From Saprospiraceae bacterium (lineage in GTDB: Bacteria; Bacteroidota; Bacteroidia; Chitinophagales; Saprospiraceae), in NCBI GenBank assembly GCA_007125435.1, contig SLDF01000264.1:1-11032 (forward strand): DNA of 11,032 nucleotides, given 5' to 3'. A program made the position numbers and the translations under genes. A model generated the notes under the pieces. It ran no database searches, had not been told where the DNA came from, and saw only the letters and a program-made list of their open reading frames with translations. Shown piece after piece: positions 6,928 to 11,032 of the stretch. The first letter of the stretch is position 1, and each line of letters begins with the position of its first letter.

Positions 6928-7016
6928 ATATTTAAATAAGATTAACGAAGTTTTGGTTTTGAGCTGATAAGTGAAAATATTGTTAATGTGCATTTGCCAT
7001 TACTCAATCTGTCACA

Positions 7017-8264
7017 TTATTTGCGCATAGCTTCTACGGGGTCAAGTTTAGCCGCAGAAATGGCAGGGAGAATACCGGCTAATATCCCAATAACTATCGA
7101 AGTGATAATACCTATGGTGATATTACTTAGCGAGAGAAATAGATTGAAATCAATAGCAGCTGTGATGGCCTTCATAGTAAGAAAAACTAAAAGCAATCCA
7201 AATGCACCACCAATAATACAAAGTATGATACTTTCAATTAAGAACTCTAGCAGTATCACAGCATATTTAGCGCCTAGCGCTTTTTTAATACCGATAATAT
7301 TAGTTCGTTCTTTGACAGATACGAACATAATATTAGCTACACTAAACATACCGACAAATAGTGCGAATATACCAATCAGAAAGCCGGCTATATTGATTAC
7401 CCTGAAGAAACCATCCAGAATGTTAGTCAACATTGTCATCTCATTGAGTGCAAAGTTGTTGTCCTCCACAGGTTTTAGACGACGATGAACTCTCATCTTG
7501 TATTCTAATTCGTCTTTGAGGTCATCCATTGTAGCATTATCACCCAATTTTACAGCTAGATTAGAACCATATGGTGAATTATTTCCCAGATTAAAGTATT
7601 TCCTGGCTGATGTGACGGTCATGATTAGGGCAAAGTCGTAGTTTACAATATTAATTAAGCTTTCACCCTTTCTTTCGAGCACACCAATGACCTGATATTT
7701 ATTTCCACCTACCCTGATGGTTTGTCCTATAGGGTCAATGCCTTGAAACAACTCTTCTGCTGTCTCTGACCCTAGAATAACGCTGTTGGCTCCACTACTA
7801 TATTCAAATGGTGAAAAGTATCGACCACTCTCAAACTTAAAATCAAACATAGGTCCATAATCTTCAGTAATGGCAAGTGAGATCACATTTTCTAAAGCGT
7901 TATTACCAAACTTCAGGGTGCTTCTTCTGATAAAGTAGACCATTGATACCAAATTGGCATTGAGTAATTGCCCATCCATTTGTCTGAAGTCACTAAAGTT
8001 TGGCTCAGGTCGTCTCATATATTTCCAATAATTTTGACCCGGATCTTCATTCCAGGGTCTCTTCGAAATATAAATGACGTCATCTCCCAGTTCATTAAAT
8101 GAGTCCCGGATTTCAACTTCAAGGGAATCAACCGCAGACTTGACAGCTATGATGCAGAATATACCAATAGAGATACCCAGCAATGAAAGCAAGGTTCTTA
8201 GCTTATTGCCACTGAGTTGGCCCATGGCCTGTCGATAACTCTCTAATAGTATTCGATAAATCAC
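7017..8264 (-). CDS. MacB/FtsX-type ABC transporter permease
   Basis: This 415-residue membrane protein has the MacB-like layout. A short cytoplasmic start is followed by a first helix (about 24-45, LLSLLGISIGIFCIIAV). A large periplasmic MacB_PCD domain (about 46-285) includes the typical segment SVILGSETAEELF / DPIGQTIRVGG / YQVIGVL (161-196). Three more helices (about 292-315, 335-362, 381-402) make the FtsX domain. The cytoplasmic coupling loop VKERTNIIGIKKALGAK (317-333) and the ending GILPAISAAKLDPVEAMRK (397-415) are classical. Members export peptides, lipoproteins or small molecules by mechanotransmission with an ATPase partner. No ATPase gene is in the window, so the partner must be encoded elsewhere. 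The start is GTG at 8264-8262. An in-frame TAA lies six codons upstream, and the GTG N-terminus aligns with the usual start of the family. A -7 element at 8290-8297 places the transcript start about 19 nt before the GTG. Confidence 0.92.
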   Translation of the reverse strand: MIYRILLESYRQAMGQLSGNKLRTLLSLLGISIGIFCIIAVKSAVDSLEVEIRDSFNELGDDVIYISKRPWNEDPGQNYWKYMRRPEPNFSDFRQMDGQLLNANLVSMVYFIRRSTLKFGNNALENVISLAITEDYGPMFDFKFESGRYFSPFEYSSGANSVILGSETAEELFQGIDPIGQTIRVGGNKYQVIGVLERKGESLINIVNYDFALIMTVTSARKYFNLGNNSPYGSNLAVKLGDNATMDDLKDELEYKMRVHRRLKPVEDNNFALNEMTMLTNILDGFFRVINIAGFLIGIFALFVGMFSVANIMFVSVKERTNIIGIKKALGAKYAVILLEFLIESIILCIIGGAFGLLLVFLTMKAITAAIDFNLFLSLSNITIGIITSIVIGILAGILPAISAAKLDPVEAMRK

Positions 8265-8289
8265 TATATAATGGTCTGATTAGTATGTA

Positions 8290-8297
8290 CAAAATTA
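8290..8297 (-). promoter_or_regulatory. -7 element of the ABC permease promoter
   Basis: The minus strand reads TAATTTTG, a full TAnnTTTG match. A TTG at 8324-8322 on the minus strand, 24 bp away, may be the -33 box. The start would be near 8283, leaving a leader of about 19 nt before the GTG. Confidence 0.55.
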
Positions 8298-8333
8298 TAG
8301 ATAGAAAGTGTAAAGGGCGAACAAATTCGATTA

Positions 8334-8369
8334 ACAGCATGATTTTATCTTCAAAGAGGATCATGTTGT
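8334..8369. repeat. 10-bp inverted repeat upstream of the permease promoter
   Basis: ACAGCATGAT (8334-8343) pairs with ATCATGTTGT (8360-8369), ten pairs including one G-U type, around a 16-nt loop. It lies just upstream of the putative -33 box of the permease gene. An operator role is possible, but there is no T-run to make it a terminator. Confidence 0.45.
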
Positions 8370-8472
8370 CTGGGTGAAAAGCACTATATTATATTTTCTT
8401 TTTTGGTACAATATTTGTCTACTAAGTACAAGTGCTCTTGAAGGATTGAAAAAATCACCTCAATAGAAAACT

Positions 8473-8511
8473 TATAATTGTAATTAATTGTGATTATAAT
8501 TGTTATTTTTG
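8473..8511 (+). promoter_or_regulatory. Promoter with an overlapping dyad upstream of queA
   Basis: TATTTTTG (8504-8511), followed by CGC, is a full -7 match, and TTG at 8478-8480 (exact TTG is t8478 t8479 g8480) lies 23 bp upstream as a possible -33 box. Over that box sits a dyad TATAAT-nnn-AATTAATT-nnn-ATTATA (8473-8498), a candidate operator. The start would be near 8518. The target may be queA at 8968 or a non-coding RNA. Confidence 0.45.
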
Positions 8512-8839
8512 CGCACTTATTGAAAAAAAGGTGTTATAAAGGTTTTCGAGATGCTTCAGAGCACATGCAGAGATACTTTTAATAAGCGCTTTTGAGATAT
8601 TGATATTTCTTATCCATAGCTAATTGTTAGAGAAGATTAAGGTACAGGGCTTGGACAAAGGATAAAGTTCTCGAATAAGAATTAGAGAAAAATCAAGTGA
8701 AGTAGATGATTGAATAGGAAATGCTTAGCTTAAGATAGCTATATGATTAAGAATGGCCATTTGGAAGTGTAGAAGGCAGCAATCATTTGTACAGACCAAT
8801 AATCGCCTGGATAATATACGTAGGCACTATCAAAAAAAT

Positions 8840-8865
8840 AGCACTTCTGTAAATACTTAAGTGCT
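8840..8865. repeat. 7-bp hairpin AGCACTT / AAGTGCT
   Basis: AGCACTT (8840-8846) and AAGTGCT (8859-8865) are perfect complements around a 12-nt loop. A run of seven T begins 16 nt later. The gap is too long for a standard intrinsic terminator, but the hairpin could end or process an RNA begun near 8518. Confidence 0.35.
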
Positions 8866-8967
8866 GACATTGTGTGAAAACTTTTTTTATGGTTGGGGTT
8901 CGCTCCGATTAGAGAAAGAAGAAATACTATTAAATGTCACTATTTACTGCTTTAAATTATTTAAGAA

Positions 8968-10032
8968 ATGAAGGCAAAATTATCACATTTTAATTATGAT
9001 CTACCGAAGAAGTTGATAGCTAAATATCCGGTAGATAATAGAGATGAGTCTAGATTGATGGTGGTCGACAGGTCTACCGGTAAAATAGAGCACAAAATTT
9101 TCAAGAATATACTTGACTACTTTGATGATGGCGACATCATGATCTTCAATAATACAAAGGTTTTTCCTGCACGTATGTTTGGGCGTAAAGAAAAAACAGG
9201 AGCAAAAATTGAGGTTTTTCTATTGAGGGAGCTCAATAAGGAGCAGAAGTTGTGGGATGTCTTGGTAGACCCGGCACGTAAGATCAGAGTAGGAAATAAG
9301 CTGTATTTCAAAGACAAAGATGAGAATGATATTCTAGTCGCAGAAGTTGTGGATAATACTACCTCCAGGGGTAGAACCATACGCTTTTTCTTCGATGGTA
9401 CGGATGAAGAGTTCCAAGGTATACTGAATCAACTCGGTATGACACCTCTGCCAAAGTATATCAATAGGCCTCCTGAGGATTTAGATAAGGAGCGATATCA
9501 GACTATATACGCCAAAGAGATAGGAGCCGTAGCTGCACCTACAGCAGGTCTACACTTCACAACAGAGTTGCTAAAGCGCATGGAGCTTAAAGGCATAAAT
9601 ACTGCAGAATTAACGCTTCATGTCGGTATGGGTACATTTAGAAATATCGAGGTGGAAGATTTATCGAAGCACAAAATGGAAGCAGAGTACTTCAAAATTA
9701 CCGAGGATGCTGCACAAGCAGTTAACCGTTCCAAAACTTCGAGCAGGAGAGTTTGCTCTGTTGGTACCACTTCGATGCGCAGTATAGAATCAGCTGTATC
9801 TGCGGAAGGATTATTAAAGCCTATGGAAGGATGGACCAATAAGTTTATCTATCCACCTTATGAGTTTAGCATTGCGGATTCTATGATTACTAATTTCCAC
9901 TTACCCAAGACCAGTTTATTTATCATGATTTGTGCTTTTGGCGGACATGATCTTATGACTGAAGCTTACGAACAAGCTGTCAAGGAAGAGTACAGGTTTT
10001 TTAGCTACGGAGATGCTATGTTGATTTTATAG
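8968..10032 (+). CDS. queA: S-adenosylmethionine:tRNA ribosyltransferase-isomerase
   Basis: This 354-residue cytoplasmic enzyme transfers and rearranges the ribosyl group of S-adenosylmethionine onto 7-aminomethyl-7-deazaguanine at tRNA position 34. The product is epoxyqueuosine, in the queuosine pathway. Landmarks in order are YDLPKKLIAKYP (10-21), RDESRLMVVDR (25-35), a central stretch from FNNTKVFPAR (60-69) with EVFLLREL, PLPKYINRPPED (about 162-173), AVAAPTAGLHFT (188-199), LTLHVGMGTFR (about 216-226), VGTTSMRSIES (about 266-276), the TNFHLPKTSL block (about 309-318) and the C-terminal EYRFFSYGDAMLIL. The whole QueA fold is present, and length is normal for Bacteroidota members (about 345-355). 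The ATG at 8968 gives the typical MKxxxFxxDLP start. No perfect promoter lies immediately upstream; transcription may come from about 8518. No other queuosine gene is in the window, which is common. Confidence 0.96.
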   Translation: MKAKLSHFNYDLPKKLIAKYPVDNRDESRLMVVDRSTGKIEHKIFKNILDYFDDGDIMIFNNTKVFPARMFGRKEKTGAKIEVFLLRELNKEQKLWDVLVDPARKIRVGNKLYFKDKDENDILVAEVVDNTTSRGRTIRFFFDGTDEEFQGILNQLGMTPLPKYINRPPEDLDKERYQTIYAKEIGAVAAPTAGLHFTTELLKRMELKGINTAELTLHVGMGTFRNIEVEDLSKHKMEAEYFKITEDAAQAVNRSKTSSRRVCSVGTTSMRSIESAVSAEGLLKPMEGWTNKFIYPPYEFSIADSMITNFHLPKTSLFIMICAFGGHDLMTEAYEQAVKEEYRFFSYGDAMLIL

Positions 10033-10051
10033 GATATATCATATATAATTA

Positions 10052-10059
10052 TATTTTTG
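10052..10059 (+). promoter_or_regulatory. -7 element of the DUF2795 gene promoter
   Basis: TATTTTTG followed by CGG is a full -7 match, 20 bp after the queA stop. The predicted start near 10066 gives a leader of about 138 nt to the ATG at 10205. No clear -33 TTG is seen. It shares the extended form TATnTTTGCG with the elements at 1421, 1431 and 8504. Confidence 0.5.
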
Positions 10060-10080
10060 CGGCAACTTTGAGATATACCA

Positions 10081-10139
10081 TCCGTTAGAGGAATTATGAA
10101 GATACAACGGAACAAAATCCAATGAAAATTCATTTGGAT
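10081..10139 (+). promoter_or_regulatory. Structured leader of the DUF2795 gene: two inverted repeats
   Basis: TCCGTT (10081-10086) pairs with AACGGA (10106-10111) around a 19-nt loop. ATCCAATGAA (10117-10126) pairs with TTCATTTGGAT (10129-10139) with one bulged T and a 2-nt loop. Both lie in the predicted leader. The second hairpin contains the start codon of a 25-codon frame (10122-10199). A regulatory role is inferred only from position and structure. Confidence 0.35.
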
Positions 10140-10199
10140 GTTTTGAAGCAAGAAATTTGGAAAACTAAGAGCGAAAGCCTTTATTATTTAAAAGAATAA
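10122..10199 (+). CDS. Possible 25-residue leader peptide or small protein
   Basis: The frame runs from ATG at 10122 to TAA at 10197 and encodes 25 residues beginning MKIHLDVLKQEIWKTK, rich in lysine and glutamate, ending five bases before the DUF2795 start. A still smaller nine-codon frame (10096-10125) precedes it and overlaps it as ATGA; GAGGA lies 4 nt before that first ATG. This could be a translationally coupled leader or chance. I recognise no family. Confidence 0.2.
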   Translation: MKIHLDVLKQEIWKTKSESLYYLKE

Positions 10200-10204
10200 A
10201 ATTT

Positions 10205-10426
10205 ATGTACTGGACGCTTGAATTAGCCTATCACTTAGAAGAAGCACCCTGGCCAGCCACGAAGGATGAGCTTATAGATTATGCTATCCGTTCTGGTGCT
10301 CCATTAGAGGTCATCGAAAACCTGCAGGAGCTTGAAGACGAGGAGGAGATGTACGAAAGTATAGAGGATATATGGCCTGACTACCCAAGAAAGGATGATT
10401 TCTTATTCAATGAAGATGAGTATTGA
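10205..10426 (+). CDS. Small acidic DUF2795 protein
   Basis: This 73-residue cytoplasmic protein has no signal or membrane segment. It matches the conserved Bacteroidota DUF2795-type small protein: MYWTLELAYHLEEAPWPATK (1-20) is followed by DELIDYAIRSGAPLEVIENLQEL (21-43) and an acidic end, including EDIWPDYPRKDDFLFNEDEY (54-73). The pattern of a short helix, 'PWPATKdELidYA' and 'G.P..vienL' recalls a compact helical, possibly nucleic-acid- or protein-binding fold. No function is established that I can cite. ATG at 10205 is the only sensible start. It probably has its own promoter (10052-10059) downstream of queA and its own terminator (10486-10507), so it forms a small single-gene unit with a leader. 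Confidence 0.88.
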   Translation: MYWTLELAYHLEEAPWPATKDELIDYAIRSGAPLEVIENLQELEDEEEMYESIEDIWPDYPRKDDFLFNEDEY

Positions 10427-10485
10427 TCGTATTGTTTTCAATATTCATCCTACTTATGCCCCTCTTTACTATCTCTTCTCACATG

Positions 10486-10507
10486 GTGCATTACTGTGCA
10501 CTTTTTT
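10486..10507 (+). terminator. Intrinsic terminator of the DUF2795 gene
   Basis: GTGCA (10486-10490) and TGCAC (10497-10501) form a 5-bp stem with a 6-nt loop, followed directly by six T (10502-10507). It lies about 60 bp beyond the stop codon at 10426. The stem is short, but stem, loop and T-run are in the right order. Confidence 0.5.
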
Positions 10508-10540
10508 GATTATTTCTATTCAAAGTATTGTTTGAGTTTG

Positions 10541-10716
10541 TTATTGCCTGTTTTTCGGTTGCGTAGAATCGGTGTAATCCTGAGTTTGTATGTCTTGACG
10601 GAAGCGCCTCATCTCGTTAGTCTTGATCTCAATACCTTGAAGTAGTATTCCAACATTGCGGCATGGCTGACATATCTCTGGTTACCAGGTAATGCGTTTA
10701 GCTTGATGGCAGTCAT
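10541..10716 (-). pseudogene. Two overlapping short frames, possible gene remnant or repeat-borne ORF
   Basis: On the minus strand, ATG at 10716 opens a 35-codon frame (start MTAIKLNALPGNQRYVSHAA) ending TGA at 10611-10609. Its stop overlaps, as ATGA, the ATG at 10612 of a 23-codon frame (MRRFRQDIQTQDYTDSTQPK...) that ends TAA at 10543-10541. The second frame stays open upstream of its ATG for 22 more codons, beginning PEICQPCRNVGILLQGIEIK, before a TAA. The paired open frames look more protein-like than random, as after a frameshift, but I recognise no family. A repeat element with no coding role is equally possible. Confidence 0.25.
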
Positions 10717-10822
10717 GATTTGGCCTCACTGAAGTCGGATATCTATGTATTAATACATATCATAAGGAAACAACTAGCCTTCCAATAGATCCTGGAAGAA
10801 GAAAGGCATCTTCAAGCTACGG

Positions 10823-10850
10823 ACAACCGACAACTGACAACTGATAACTG
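10823..10850. repeat. Four-copy heptamer tandem repeat (ACAACTG type)
   Basis: The units are ACAACCG, ACAACTG, ACAACTG and ATAACTG with no spacers. The middle two copies are identical and the outer two differ by one base each. Similar short tandem heptamers occur between genes in many Bacteroidota. No function is evident. Confidence 0.75.
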
Positions 10851-10915
10851 CGTGAGGGTGACTGAACGGTGCACAGCAATTTGGTTGACTTAATGTCAAG
10901 CAAATAGTGATGGAA

Positions 10916-10935
10916 CTGAGCCGCCCTCGGCTCAG
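10916..10935. repeat. Perfect 8-bp GC-rich hairpin
   Basis: CTGAGCCG (10916-10923) and CGGCTCAG (10928-10935) are exact complements around the loop CCCT. No T-run follows on either strand, so it is not a standard intrinsic terminator. It is more likely a repeat end or an RNA structure. Confidence 0.65.
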
Positions 10936-11032
10936 CATCGACTAAACCTCGATTTAAATCCAATACTAAGAATGCTCTGTAAATCTTACAATAAAATTAA
11001 AGCGACTCTGGCTCGGCGACTGGAAGAAGCCG

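Larger units (their letters stand above)
8265..8967. other. 703-bp gene-free regulatory stretch between the permease and queA
   Basis: No recognisable gene is present; the longest frame is an unremarkable 35 codons (8753-8860). The stretch holds the permease promoter (8290-8297, minus), a 10-bp hairpin (8334-8369), a 26-bp dyad (8473-8498) overlapping a plus-strand promoter (8478-8511), and a hairpin (8840-8865) 16 nt before a run of seven T (8881-8887). Transcription from about 8518 would give either a leader of about 450 nt for queA or a separate RNA ending near 8890. No tRNA, tmRNA, RNase P or SRP RNA hallmarks are visible. Confidence 0.55.
10427..11032. other. 606-bp gene-free, repeat-bearing right end
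   Basis: No gene of normal size is present. After the terminator at 10486-10507 come two short overlapping minus-strand frames (10541-10716), a palindrome CTGGTTACCAG (10678-10688), a four-copy heptamer repeat (10823-10850) and a strong hairpin (10916-10935). The final bases hold CGGC (11014-11017) and GCCG (11029-11032), possibly the start of another repeat cut by the window edge. The local base composition is more mixed than in the gene-bearing part. Confidence 0.5.

Noticed and set aside
6988..7488. 166-codon open frame on the plus strand
   Set aside because: It lies wholly antisense to the well-supported ABC permease gene, its product has no recognisable domain, and its hydrophobic character reflects the membrane-helix codons on the other strand.
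8761..8782. GGAAGTGTAGAAGGCAGC resembles the conserved SRP RNA apical loop
   Set aside because: The true motif is GGAAGGAAGCAGC. Here extra bases break it, and the flanking stem of SRP domain IV is absent.
8753..8860. 35-codon frame (start MAIWKCRRQQ) in the gap before queA
   Set aside because: No family is recognised, composition is unremarkable, there is no promoter or ribosome site nearby, and its stop falls in the hairpin at 8840-8865.
8512..8967. tRNA, tmRNA or RNase P RNA gene
   Set aside because: No acceptor/T-loop pattern, no GGGGCTGA start and no GAGGAAAGTCC-like block was found.
10823..10850. CRISPR array
   Set aside because: The repeats are contiguous 7-bp units with no spacers and no cas gene is present.

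Overview
The window looks like an AT-rich chromosomal stretch of a member of the Bacteroidota. Three things suggest this. The promoters match the Bacteroidota -7 element TAnnTTTG, often as TATnTTTGCG. Shine-Dalgarno sites are almost absent, with one exception. Several small families are typical of the phylum: the PUR-like DUF3276 protein, the 73-residue DUF2795 protein and the Bacteroidota form of SppA. I would not name a genus from this sequence. Most of the window is housekeeping or envelope genes, and I found no clear new multi-gene system. The more unusual material lies between the genes.

Left part (1-1385, all minus strand). The first 21 residues of an RRM RNA-binding protein run off the left edge. 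Upstream of it is a PUR-like nucleic-acid-binding protein (DUF3276) that starts with GTG. Upstream of that is an exported DinB-fold protein.

Centre (1455-5060, plus strand). A probable lipoprotein amidohydrolase of the YtcJ type is followed by the membrane-anchored signal peptide peptidase SppA. The DinB and amidohydrolase genes diverge from two interlocked promoters centred on the palindrome TTTGCGCAAA.

Centre right (5041-8264, minus strand). A MacB/FtsX-type ABC permease, a small two-helix membrane protein (DUF2905) and a type II NADH dehydrogenase lie in that order of transcription. The dehydrogenase tail overlaps the tail of sppA by 20 bp. Between the dehydrogenase and DUF2905 is a GC-rich, repeat-like element of about 144 bp with imperfect terminal inverted repeats. 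It can be misread as an extra N-terminus of the dehydrogenase.

Right part (8265-11032). A 703-bp gene-free stretch with two promoters and several dyads leads to queA (queuosine tRNA modification). A structured leader with two tiny frames then leads to the DUF2795 gene and an intrinsic terminator. The last 600 bp contain no recognisable gene. They hold short overlapping minus-strand frames, a four-copy heptamer repeat and a strong GC-rich hairpin, and resemble a decayed or repeat-derived accessory patch.

The genes do not form one pathway. Shared themes are the cell envelope (SppA, the permease, the exported DinB and amidohydrolase proteins), respiration (NDH-2) and RNA binding or modification (RRM, PUR-like, QueA).
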